In this document: piece after piece, positions 9,055 to 16,610 of the stretch | Layout of the letters: each line of letters opens with the position of its first letter | Position numbering within the stretch: the stretch's first letter is position 1 | Source: Rhizobium sp. BK251 | GTDB taxonomy: Bacteria > Pseudomonadota > Alphaproteobacteria > Rhizobiales > Rhizobiaceae | Assembly: GCF_004345245.1 (NCBI RefSeq) | Contig: NZ_SLUQ01000007.1 | Coordinates: forward strand, 1-64,000 | Length of the DNA stretch: 64,000 bases | Direction: 5' to 3' | The notes under the pieces: model-generated | Databases searched by the model: none | What the model was told of the DNA's origin: nothing | Seen by the model: only the letters and a program-made list of their open reading frames with translations | Translations under genes and position numbers: made by a program

Positions 9055-10272
9055 GTGACGGACAGATTGGTCATTGTTGGAGCCGGACAGGCCGGTTTCG
9101 CGCTCGCCGCGAAGCTTCGCGCACTGAAGGACACCCGGCCTATCACCATCGTCGGCGCGGAAGAATGTCTTCCCTATCAGCGGCCGCCGCTCACCAAGAA
9201 ATACCTGCTGGGCGAGATGGAGTTCGATCGCCTGCTGTTCCGCCCCGAGCATTGGTACCACGACAACGACGTCGAAATCAGGCTTTCGACCTGGGCCGAG
9301 CAGATCCATCGCGACACGAAGCAGCTGCTGACGCAGGACGGCGGCGTGCTTGACTATGGAACGCTCGCCTTGACGACGGGCTCGACGCCGCGGCGCCTGC
9401 CGGCCACGATCGGCGGTGATCTCGATGGCGTCTATGTCGCCCGCGACAAGCGCGACGCCGACATGCTGGCCGACGAAATGCGCGCCGGACGCCGGGTGCT
9501 CATCATCGGCGGCGGCTATATCGGCCTTGAAGCGGCCGCTGTCGCCCGCCACCGCGGCCTTGAGGTGACGGTGATCGAGATGGCGGACCGGATCCTGCAG
9601 CGCGTTGCCGCCAAGGAAACGGCCGACATCATGCGCGTCATCCATCAGGACCGTGACGTCGTCATCCGCGAGAAGACCGGGCTGAAGCAGCTCGTCGGAC
9701 GGCAAGGTCGTGTCGTCGCCGCGGAGCTTTCCGATGGTTCGACGCTCGAAGTGGATTTCGTAATCGTCGGGATCGGCGTGGTGCCGAACGACCAGCTCGC
9801 CAAGGAGGCGGGGCTGGAGGTCACAAACGGCATCGAGGTCGACGAGTTCGGGCGCACGTCCGATCCATCGATCTACGCCATGGGCGATTGTGCGGTCCTG
9901 CCGTGGAAGGGTGGCCGCATCCGCCTGGAATCGGTGCAAAACGCCGTCGACCAGGCCGAGGCGGTGGCAGCCGTCATTGCCGGCGGCAGCGAGGCCTATG
10001 ATCCGAACCCCTGGTTCTGGTCCGACCAGTATGACGTGAAGCTGCAGATCGCCGGCTTCAACCTCGGCTACGACGAGACGATGCTGCGCCATGGCACCCG
10101 CGAGGGATCCTGCTCCATCTGGTATTTCAAGGATCACCAGTTCATCGCGGTCGACGCCATCAACGACGCGAAGGCCTATGTCACCGGCAAGAAGCTGCTG
10201 GAAAGCGGCATCAATCCCGACAGGGCCGTCCTCGCCGACCAGAATTCCGACCTCAAACAACTGCTGGGCTAG
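9055..10272 (+). CDS. FAD-dependent ferredoxin/rubredoxin-NAD(+) reductase family protein
   Basis: The 405-residue flavoprotein has an N-terminal FAD site (IVGAGQAGFA), a central NAD site (VLIIGGGYIGLEAAA, near residues 146-160), the second FAD motif IYAMGDCA and a C-terminal reductase domain. This is the layout of reductases that feed electrons to a [2Fe-2S] ferredoxin and then to a P450 or Rieske oxygenase. No ferredoxin or oxygenase is seen nearby. The GTG at 9055 was chosen because GGAGGG lies six bases upstream and the flavin motif begins at once. The next gene starts six bases after the stop. Confidence 0.85.
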   Translation: MTDRLVIVGAGQAGFALAAKLRALKDTRPITIVGAEECLPYQRPPLTKKYLLGEMEFDRLLFRPEHWYHDNDVEIRLSTWAEQIHRDTKQLLTQDGGVLDYGTLALTTGSTPRRLPATIGGDLDGVYVARDKRDADMLADEMRAGRRVLIIGGGYIGLEAAAVARHRGLEVTVIEMADRILQRVAAKETADIMRVIHQDRDVVIREKTGLKQLVGRQGRVVAAELSDGSTLEVDFVIVGIGVVPNDQLAKEAGLEVTNGIEVDEFGRTSDPSIYAMGDCAVLPWKGGRIRLESVQNAVDQAEAVAAVIAGGSEAYDPNPWFWSDQYDVKLQIAGFNLGYDETMLRHGTREGSCSIWYFKDHQFIAVDAINDAKAYVTGKKLLESGINPDRAVLADQNSDLKQLLG

Positions 10273-10278
10273 CATTCG

Positions 10279-11085
10279 ATGCATCTTCCCCCGAACGGCT
10301 TCAAGGCTGCCCTCCGCGACAACCGTGTCCAGATCGGTCTCTGGCTTGCCATGGCAAACGGCTATGCCGCCGAGATCGCCGGTCATGCTGGCTTCGACTG
10401 GCTGGTCGTCGATGGCGAGCACGGCCCGAATGATCTGCGCAGCATTCTCGAGCAGCTCCAGGCGTTGGCGACTTCGCCATCGGAGGTGGTGGTGCGCGCG
10501 CCGGTCGGCGAAAAGTGGATGATCAAGCAGCTTCTCGACATCGGCGCCCGTACGCTGCTGATCCCGATGGTCGATTCGGCCGAACAGGCCGCGGAACTCG
10601 TGCAGGCCGTATGCTATCCGCCGCATGGTGTCCGCGGGATGGGGGCCGCGATTGCCCGCGCGTCGCGCTTCAATACGATCACCGACTATGCCGCGCGGGC
10701 GAGCGACGAGATCTGCCTGCTTGTCCAGGCCGAGAGCCGGGCGGCGATGGCCGATCTCGAAAGGATCGCGGCCGTGGAAGGCATCGACGGCATCTTCATC
10801 GGCCCGTCGGACCTGGCCGCAGACATGGGCTTTCCGGGAAATCTCGAAGCCCCCGAAGTCCAGTCGGCGATAGAGAAGGGAATCGCGACGATCCGCGCCG
10901 CCGGCAAGCCCGCCGGCATTCTGACCTTCAACGAGGCGCTGAACCGACACTATATGGCGCTCGGTGCTACCTTCGTGGCTGTTGGCGCTGACGTGACCGA
11001 ATTCTCGAGCGCTCTCGCCAGGCTCAGCCGCCGATACAAGGAAGGATCCGCCGCTGCGGACGGCGAACCCTCAACCGGCTATTGA
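10279..11085 (+). CDS. HpcH/HpaI-family class II aldolase
   Basis: Members cleave 2-keto-3-deoxy or 4-hydroxy-2-oxo acids to pyruvate plus an aldehyde in a metal-dependent reaction. The 268-residue product shows VVDGEHGPND, the metal-ligand glutamate in VQAESRAA and the aspartate in FIGPSDLAADMG, matching 4-hydroxy-2-oxoheptanedioate and 2-keto-3-deoxy-rhamnonate aldolases. It starts six bases after the reductase stop and has a weak ribosome site, so coupled translation is likely. The substrate cannot be told; position downstream of a cyclitol-type dehydrogenase suggests sugar or aromatic acid breakdown. Confidence 0.85.
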   Translation: MHLPPNGFKAALRDNRVQIGLWLAMANGYAAEIAGHAGFDWLVVDGEHGPNDLRSILEQLQALATSPSEVVVRAPVGEKWMIKQLLDIGARTLLIPMVDSAEQAAELVQAVCYPPHGVRGMGAAIARASRFNTITDYAARASDEICLLVQAESRAAMADLERIAAVEGIDGIFIGPSDLAADMGFPGNLEAPEVQSAIEKGIATIRAAGKPAGILTFNEALNRHYMALGATFVAVGADVTEFSSALARLSRRYKEGSAAADGEPSTGY

Positions 11086-11174
11086 GTGCGCTCGCCGGAC
11101 GTTCGCTCGTCTAGGCTTTCGGCGCGAAACGCAACTCACACCAAGGCCGCCGGCCTTCGCAAGCCCTTCCCAAA

Positions 11175-12623
11175 TCATCGACCTAGCAGGCCGTGAACCG
11201 TGCGGAGGATGTCGGACACGTGCCTGCCATGCGCGGGGTGACCGCCTGTCGCCGACAGGTCGCTCGCGAGGCTGGAAAGCTGCAGGGAAAGCTTGTCCTG
11301 GATTTGGGGGTAACCACCCAACAGCGATGCCAGGGTCTGCCCCGCGATCTCATAGGCTTCGAGTGCGGTCAGAGCTTCATACCTGGTGGCCTGGGGGAGG
11401 ACGCCATCGATCCGGCCGAAGATGGCGCCCGGTGCAAATCGCACAACTTCCCCGCCATCACACACTGCAGCGGCAGTTCCCGATCGTACGACCATGAGGC
11501 TCGGCAAACTATCCAACCCATCGAGGAGGATGTCTCCGGCCCGGTAATGCCGCAGTCTCGCGGACGCTTCGAGCGTCGGCAGTTCATCCTGTTCCACGTC
11601 CGCAAAGATCGGATTGGATTGGAGGAGCTCCTGCAGTGTCTCGGGAGAGGCATGACCTGGGTCGTGCTTCTCGACAAGGACGATGGAGGCGGCCACCGGC
11701 GGGGCGAGATCTATGCCGGTCGCCTTGCACTGCCGGTAGACGAGATCAATAAGCTCGTTTCTGGCGATGGTAGTAGCGGCGGGATGTCTGACGCGGAATT
11801 GCAGTTCGATTTCGATGGCAAATGCATCGACGCCCTTCAGCGCGACGACGGGCGCGGGCTCATGGACGATGTTGTTTGCCCCAACCATTGCTTGGCGCAT
11901 CGCCTCTGCGACGAAGTTCGGAGTGCGCGTCGGCTTGACGCGAAGGCTCAGGGCCACTTGGCGCGTCTCGTCGGGGCGACTGGTATTTGTCAGTCCGATC
12001 TTGGCCAGATAGCTGTTCGGCAACACGACGATGTTGTTGCTCGCTGTCAGCATGTAGGTCGAGCGCCAATTGCTCTCAACGACCCGTCCCTCGGTGCCGT
12101 CGGAAAGTATGATCCAGTCACCGATTCCGTAGGGACGTCCCAGTGTGAGCGCGAGCCCCGAAAAGACATCGTTGAGCGTGCTCTGCAGGGCAAGCCCGAG
12201 GATGATCGCGATGACGCCTGACGTCGCAAGGAGGGTTCCTATCGCAAAGCCAAACATGGACAGGACCGAGAGCGTGACCCCGAGATAGACCATCGCGATG
12301 ATCAGGTCCTGTAGCAACCGGGCTTCGCGCGGTCGCCCGTCGAGGACAATGTAGATGCGGACAAAGCCGATCACGGCCCAGGCCAGATGCACCCACCAGA
12401 GGAGTTTGGCCGCGATAAGCATGCCGCCGCCGTCCCCCATCGGCTCGAACTTGTACGGGGAGATGCCGTTTCCGAAGAGAAGTGCCGTCATGGCCAGGAA
12501 GAAGGCGATCTGGACCACAAGACGTGCGTTCGGACGGCCACGCCCTTGCAGATGCCAGACGATGATGCCTGCAACACCCAGCGCAACAATCTGGAAAAGT
12601 GGCGAGGCAAACAGATCTTGCAT
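11175..12623 (-). CDS. MscS-family channel with C-terminal cyclic-nucleotide-binding-like domain
   Basis: The 482-residue membrane protein has about four to five N-terminal hydrophobic segments (residues about 5-150). The MscS pore helix and beta domain follow (ATSGVIAIILGLALQ, then GLALTLGRPYGIGDWI). A cNMP-type beta-roll occupies about 345-460. Such channels sense membrane tension, and some are modulated by cyclic nucleotides. In the phosphate-binding cassette the usual FGE is FGR (IFGRIDGV), so the glutamate that contacts ribose is replaced and nucleotide binding is doubtful. The ATG at 12623 follows AGGAGA; the frame extends to 12683 without a comparable site. The cupin gene lies 66 bases upstream on the same strand. 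Confidence 0.88.
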   Translation of the reverse strand: MQDLFASPLFQIVALGVAGIIVWHLQGRGRPNARLVVQIAFFLAMTALLFGNGISPYKFEPMGDGGGMLIAAKLLWWVHLAWAVIGFVRIYIVLDGRPREARLLQDLIIAMVYLGVTLSVLSMFGFAIGTLLATSGVIAIILGLALQSTLNDVFSGLALTLGRPYGIGDWIILSDGTEGRVVESNWRSTYMLTASNNIVVLPNSYLAKIGLTNTSRPDETRQVALSLRVKPTRTPNFVAEAMRQAMVGANNIVHEPAPVVALKGVDAFAIEIELQFRVRHPAATTIARNELIDLVYRQCKATGIDLAPPVAASIVLVEKHDPGHASPETLQELLQSNPIFADVEQDELPTLEASARLRHYRAGDILLDGLDSLPSLMVVRSGTAAAVCDGGEVVRFAPGAIFGRIDGVLPQATRYEALTALEAYEIAGQTLASLLGGYPQIQDKLSLQLSSLASDLSATGGHPAHGRHVSDILRTVHGLLGR

Positions 12624-12689
12624 GGCGGGTGTCTCCTGAAGGCCGGGCAGCGGGGCCGGGTCCTGATTTGCGGGCCCGGCCAACGCTCT

Positions 12690-13103
12690 TTATTTCATCG
12701 GGATGACAATGTCCTTCTCCTTGGTGTCGACGATGAAGACGGCGAGCAGTTTCGCCGGCTCGGTGTCACTGGCGTTGGCGCTTACGAGATGCTTGTCGCC
12801 TGGCACCTCAGTCCAGTTCTCTCCCGCATGATAAACCTTGGCCGGGCCGTCATTGACCTGGCTGCGGATCGCGCCCTCCAGAACGGTCGCATAGATAAAT
12901 GCCGAACTCGGATGCGTATGGGCCTCCGACGAGCCTCCGGGTCCATATTCGACAAGCACGCCGCGGACACTCTTGCCCGGCACGGTTGGCAGCTCGTGGT
13001 CATAGACGACCGTGATCTTGCGGTTTTCGGCGGCGAAAGCCTGGACCCCGAAGGCGAAGAATGCGCCGGCCAAAGTCACGGCGATGGAAAAATTCCTGAT
13101 CAT
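12690..13103 (-). CDS. Secreted cupin-domain protein
   Basis: The 137-residue product begins with a signal peptide (MIRNFSIAVTLAG, hydrophobic core, cleavage expected after QAFAA). One cupin domain follows, with metal-ligand histidines in SEAHTHPSSAF and a later histidine in GDKHLVSA. Small periplasmic cupins of this type are common in rhizobia and mostly uncharacterised. The ATG at 13103 was chosen because it begins the signal peptide and has GGAG upstream; the frame runs back to 13187. It sits 56 bases after the NmrA-like gene and 66 before the channel gene, so the three may be one transcript. Confidence 0.8.
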   Translation of the reverse strand: MIRNFSIAVTLAGAFFAFGVQAFAAENRKITVVYDHELPTVPGKSVRGVLVEYGPGGSSEAHTHPSSAFIYATVLEGAIRSQVNDGPAKVYHAGENWTEVPGDKHLVSANASDTEPAKLLAVFIVDTKEKDIVIPMK

Positions 13104-13159
13104 CTTGCAACTCCATTTGAGGGGGAAAGTACCGTCGAGCACGGCGGCACGGTTAGGCG

Positions 13160-13912
13160 CTACTTTCTTTCGGCGACTGCGAACCATTCATCGAAGGTGA
13201 TGCGACCGAGACGCGGACTGTTATCGGAAACGAGTGAACCGTCCTCGAGCCGAACGCCAAAATAGCGCGCTTCCCGATCGGCAACCACCCGCCGTGTATC
13301 GCCCTTGGCCTTCAGATAGCGGCCGACAAGGTCGCTCAGACGAAAGCGCTCCGGACCTGCAATCTCAATCGTCCCGTTGACCGGAGCGGAAAGAGTGACC
13401 TGGGTCATGGCATCGGCCACGTCGTCGGACGCGATCGGCTGCACATAGGCAGGCGAGAGGGTGACGGTATCTCCGACGGTTCCCGATTGCGCGATACCGT
13501 TCACGAATTCCATGAACTGCGTCGAATGCACGATGGTGTAGGGGATGCCCGAGGCCTTGATCAACTTTTCCTGGGCGAGCTTGGCGCGGAAGTAGCCGCT
13601 TTCCTGTAGCCGTTCCGTGCCTACGACGGAAAGTGCGATATGGCGCTTCACGCCGGCGGCCTTTTCGGCCGCAAGCAGATTGCGACCGGAGGTCTCGAAG
13701 AACTCCATCGCGTCCTTGTCCGCGAAGGACGGCGAGTTTGAGAGATCGAGCACTACCTCGGCACCCGCCAACGCGGCTGCGAGCCCTTCGCCGGTTATCG
13801 TATTCACTCCGGTGTTTGGAGAGGCGGCGATTACTTCATGACCGTGTTTGCGCAAACGGTCGGCCGTCTTGGAACCGATCAGACCGGTTCCGCCAATGAT
13901 GACGATTTTCAT
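13160..13912 (-). CDS. NmrA-like NAD(P)-binding protein (atypical SDR)
   Basis: The 250-residue protein has the N-terminal Rossmann motif VIIGGTGLIGSK. A central HIALSVVGTER and a FRAKLAQEKLIKASG segment are typical of NmrA/SDR_a5 proteins, which act as NAD(P)-sensing regulators or quinone-type oxidoreductases. The catalytic YxxxK of classical SDRs is replaced by the YFRAK region. The ATG at 13912 has GGAGG immediately upstream. First of three minus-strand genes with the cupin and the channel; no specific substrate can be assigned. Confidence 0.8.
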   Translation of the reverse strand: MKIVIIGGTGLIGSKTADRLRKHGHEVIAASPNTGVNTITGEGLAAALAGAEVVLDLSNSPSFADKDAMEFFETSGRNLLAAEKAAGVKRHIALSVVGTERLQESGYFRAKLAQEKLIKASGIPYTIVHSTQFMEFVNGIAQSGTVGDTVTLSPAYVQPIASDDVADAMTQVTLSAPVNGTIEIAGPERFRLSDLVGRYLKAKGDTRRVVADREARYFGVRLEDGSLVSDNSPRLGRITFDEWFAVAERK

Positions 13913-14121
13913 GAACTCCTCCATTCATGGCGTCTGCTCGCACCTCGCTACACGATGGGCAGGCGAAGGTGCGGGTTGGACTATACACCCGGCCGCAAGC
14001 ATCGTCAGGGACTCCGTCCCGCCTGCCAATTTGGTCAGGGGACGCCACGGGGTAGGGCATTCCAGAACTCATCGGTGATGCTCGCCAGAAGGACGAGCGG
14101 GGCTCCTGAATAGCAACTGTG

Positions 14122-14153
14122 CGTCCAAGCAGGAGGGACCGCCTGCTTGGACG
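14122..14153. repeat. Perfect 12-bp inverted repeat with 8-base loop
   Basis: CGTCCAAGCAGG at 14122-14133 pairs with CCTGCTTGGACG at 14142-14153. There is no T-run on either side, so it is not an ordinary intrinsic terminator. It may be a factor-dependent terminator, a palindromic repeat unit or a large operator. Confidence 0.55.
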
Positions 14154-14288
14154 GTGAACGAAGGGTGATCAGACTCTGCGGAAAGTTTGCCGTACGCTCG
14201 CAGAGAGTAGGCTTTGTTCGCGTTCGTTCCCGTATCTTTTCCGTTTTGCGACATCCCGCATTTTTTCTCGGGCCATCACAAAAAATCC

Positions 14289-14317
14289 TTGCAATCACAG
14301 GCGTCGCGACATACTCA
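14289..14317 (+). promoter_or_regulatory. Candidate promoter of tRNA-Ser
   Basis: TTGCAA (14289-14294), a 17-base spacer and TACTCA (14312-14317) lie directly upstream of the tRNA. The predicted start would leave only a very short 5' leader, so an alternative upstream promoter is possible. Confidence 0.4.
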
Positions 14318-14327
14318 GGCTCCCACC

Positions 14328-14418
14328 GGAGAGGTGGCCGAGTGGTCGAAGGCGCTCCCCTGCTAAGGGAGTATACGTCAAAAGCGTATCGAGGGTTCGA
14401 ATCCCTTCCTCTCCGCCA
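14328..14418 (+). tRNA. tRNA-Ser (anticodon GCU), CCA encoded
   Basis: The acceptor strand GGAGAGG pairs with CCTCTCC. The D-loop (GTGGCCGAGTGG), the anticodon loop CTGCTAA with GCT at 14362-14364, a long variable arm typical of serine tRNAs (GTATACGTCAAAAGCGTATC) and the T-loop GGTTCGAATCC are all present. The 3' CCA is in the DNA at 14416-14418. It reads AGC/AGU serine codons. No integrase or duplicated 3' end is seen nearby, so there is no sign of use as an attachment site in this window. Confidence 0.96.
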
Positions 14419-14810
14419 TCTTCCCTTATATACCAGTCTCGCTAGAGCCTGCGGCTATTTATAAAGTCAGCGTTTTTTTCCCGCTGTCTCACCGGCTCAT
14501 TCCCTTGAAAAAAGAGGCACGCGACCGGGTATTTCCAAGAGGGCTGAAAATTCCGACAGACGTGCAAGTCCAGAACGCACCGGGGCGGAAGAAGCCTGCG
14601 AGCCCGCCGACTCGGGTGGCTTGCACATTTCAGCCCGTCGGTCGGAAGGCCGATTGCCGGGTGACCGCGCCAACTTCAACTCGTGGCCGATCCATGAATG
14701 GGTTATAAAGGGAATGCTAGGCAGGTTGGTCAGCAGGACCGGGGCCGTCGGCTTGGATCGATGCTCGCCAAGATGCATTGAATGCCTACGCACAGACGGG
14801 GGAATCCATC
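14419..14810. other. Non-coding stretch with a strongly folded element at 14541-14647
   Basis: After the tRNA there is a T7 run (about 14471-14477) with no good hairpin before it. Then comes a segment with interleaved inverted repeats. GGGCTGAAAA (14541-14550) faces ATTTCAGCCC (14627-14636), GTGCAAG (14562-14568) faces CTTGCAC (14620-14626), and TTCCGACAGAC (14551-14561) nearly matches the complement of GTCGGTCGGAA (14637-14647). GC-rich pairing fills the centre. It lies some 165 bases before the small gene at 14811 and could be a structured leader or a small RNA. No known riboswitch signature was recognised, and short frames here look non-coding. Confidence 0.45.
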
Positions 14811-15110
14811 ATGGACGTCGTTGTGAGAACTTACACAGGTAAGGGCTCGAAGGAGCTGTTTTCATTGCTGGAGGAGCGCAAGGACGAGGTTGAGAAGCTT
14901 TTGCGCCAAACGAAAGGGTTTGTGAGCTATACGCTCGCCCGGAGTAGTGAAAGTGACGGCGGGCTGTCGATGACGGTCTGTCAGGACAAGGTAGGCATCG
15001 ACGAGAGTGTACGCATGGCGAAGGACTGGATCGCAAAGAACGCGGCACACATTGGCGTCGATCCACCTAGGGTATCCATGGGAAAGATAATCATCCACGC
15101 CACAAAGTAG
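14811..15110 (+). CDS. Small conserved protein, monooxygenase-like (ABM) fold suspected
   Basis: The 99-residue protein has no signal peptide or membrane segment. Its pattern (VVVRTYTGKG, then a helix, then GFVSYTLARS, SMTVCQDKVGIDES and a terminal helix) resembles the dimeric alpha/beta ferredoxin-like barrel of antibiotic-biosynthesis-monooxygenase-type proteins. That is a fold-level impression only, and no function can be assigned. The ATG at 14811 has GGGGGAA about nine bases upstream. It stands alone between the folded intergenic region and a weak terminator. Confidence 0.72.
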   Translation: MDVVVRTYTGKGSKELFSLLEERKDEVEKLLRQTKGFVSYTLARSSESDGGLSMTVCQDKVGIDESVRMAKDWIAKNAAHIGVDPPRVSMGKIIIHATK

Positions 15111-15127
15111 CGGACTTCCATATTTCC

Positions 15128-15160
15128 GCCCGGTCGAGCAAGCGAGCCGGCCGGGCTTCT
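15128..15160 (+). terminator. Weak intrinsic terminator candidate
   Basis: GCCCGG (15128-15133) pairs with CCGGGC (15151-15156), followed by TTCTT. It sits 18 bases after the stop of the small gene. The loop is long and the T-tract short, so the call is tentative. Confidence 0.35.
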
Positions 15161-15284
15161 TGCCTTCGAACCCTCGACACCCAATCAATCGCCTTATTGT
15201 CTGACACCCAAATGGGCAGCATTGATCGAATCAATGTATTGTGATGATGAAGTCGCTTTCAGAACACGAGCCGACGGGGGAGTT

Positions 15285-16547
15285 GTGAGAAAAGCTCATT
15301 GCCTTTCGCGGGCGCTGTGGGCCAGCGCCGCCATTTCGATCTTGGGCAGTCCGGCAATTGCACAGGAAGCCACTCAGGCGAAAAAGGGGGACCGTCTGGT
15401 GACGGTCGACGACCACGGTTTCACCGTGCAATCTCCTGACGGCGGCATCAAATTACACCTCGGTGGTCGTCTGCAAGGTGATTTTGGGTCTGGAGGCAGC
15501 TCGGCGGTGACGGACGAGTTTCCCAAGCATGCCGCTATTCGGCGGGCTTGGCTCGAGCCGAAACTGACGATCTATGACGACCTGATCTTCGCCCTGCAGT
15601 ACGACTTCAGCAGCGACACGACTCCAGTCGACAACCTGATCGCGACCTACAAGGGCTTTTCTGCATTCACCATCACGCTCGGTAATTTCAAGGAGCCATT
15701 CAGCCTCGATGTGCTCACGGCCAACAATGACATCATGTTCATGGAGCGCTCGCTTCCCACCGCCTTTGCGTCCGGGCCCGCAGGGCGTAACACGGGTGCA
15801 GCCATCGGCACGCATGGCGACAATTGGACACTTGCCGGGGGCGTCTTCGGAGGCAACATAAACCACAGCGTCGACGGTGTCGGCATCGAGGGGACGATCC
15901 GTGCGACCTATGCACCGATCCTGACCAGCCACGAGGTTGTCCACTTCGGTGTTTCCGCCAACTATCACTCGCTCGCCAACGATGTCGGCGCTTCGTTCTC
16001 GACCACGCCGGAAAGCTTTCTTTTCGATGCCGATCTCGTCAAGACTGGCAACATCAAGGATGCGAACTCGATCGGCCGCCTGGGACTGGAGTTCGCCTGG
16101 GCAAACGGTCCCTTCCGAATTCAGAGCGAATACATCGCAACCCAGGTCGATCGGGACACGAAACCCGACGCCTTCTTCCAGGGGGGATATGTACAGGGAG
16201 GCTGGGTCATCAACGGCAATGCAGCGCCCTACGTGCTGCAGGCCGATACGGCGACCGAGATCGGCATATTCAAGCGTGTGCAGCCCAGCAAGGACCAGCG
16301 GGTGACACAAGGCGGGACAGGGGTATTCGAAGCCGTCGCCCGCTACTCCGCCATCGACCTCGATAGCCACGATATTCAGGGAGGCTTCCAGCAAGACGTC
16401 ACGCTGGGCCTGAACTGGTATCCTGAGCCTTTCGCCCGCGTGATGGCGAACTACGTCCACGCATGGGCCGACCCGACGGCCGGCAGCCTGGGCGGTGACG
16501 ACGGAAACGCGGATATCTTCCAGATGCGGTTGCAGGTCGCGTTTTGA
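15285..16547 (+). CDS. OprO/OprP-like phosphate-selective porin family protein
   Basis: This outer-membrane beta-barrel belongs to the Porin_O_P group, whose Pseudomonas members pass phosphate or polyphosphate. With the GTG start at 15285 (GGGGGAG just upstream) the product is 420 residues. It opens with a signal peptide (RKAHCLSRALWASAAISILG, cleavage near AIAQ), then a short coiled segment, LHLGGRLQGDFG as the first strand, and alternating strands to the terminal phenylalanine of RLQVAF, as expected for barrel assembly. Earlier in-frame starts (15222, 15234) add a hydrophilic stretch before the signal peptide and are less likely. The ligand in this organism is unknown. Confidence 0.85.
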   Translation: MRKAHCLSRALWASAAISILGSPAIAQEATQAKKGDRLVTVDDHGFTVQSPDGGIKLHLGGRLQGDFGSGGSSAVTDEFPKHAAIRRAWLEPKLTIYDDLIFALQYDFSSDTTPVDNLIATYKGFSAFTITLGNFKEPFSLDVLTANNDIMFMERSLPTAFASGPAGRNTGAAIGTHGDNWTLAGGVFGGNINHSVDGVGIEGTIRATYAPILTSHEVVHFGVSANYHSLANDVGASFSTTPESFLFDADLVKTGNIKDANSIGRLGLEFAWANGPFRIQSEYIATQVDRDTKPDAFFQGGYVQGGWVINGNAAPYVLQADTATEIGIFKRVQPSKDQRVTQGGTGVFEAVARYSAIDLDSHDIQGGFQQDVTLGLNWYPEPFARVMANYVHAWADPTAGSLGGDDGNADIFQMRLQVAF

Positions 16548-16610
16548 GAACGCCTCGACCTTCTCGCAGACGGGGTTGAATGGCCGCTTCCGGCCAAACC
16601 GGCCGCAATT

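Larger units (their letters stand above)
13913..14327. other. Intergenic region before tRNA-Ser, no gene seen
   Basis: About 400 bases without a convincing coding frame separate the NmrA-like gene from the tRNA. It contains a perfect inverted repeat (listed separately) and, near its right end, T-rich sequence followed by the tRNA promoter. Short frames here lack ribosome sites and coding character. Confidence 0.6.

Noticed and set aside
8695..10950. A 751-codon open frame on the minus strand
   Set aside because: It covers the plus-strand oxidoreductase end, the ferredoxin reductase and part of the aldolase gene, all of which have clear domains. The minus frame is open because of GC-rich codon bias and has no recognisable motif.
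14328..14418. tRNA-Ser as the attachment site of an integrated element
   Set aside because: No integrase, no repeated 3' tRNA fragment and no composition change were found downstream in the window.
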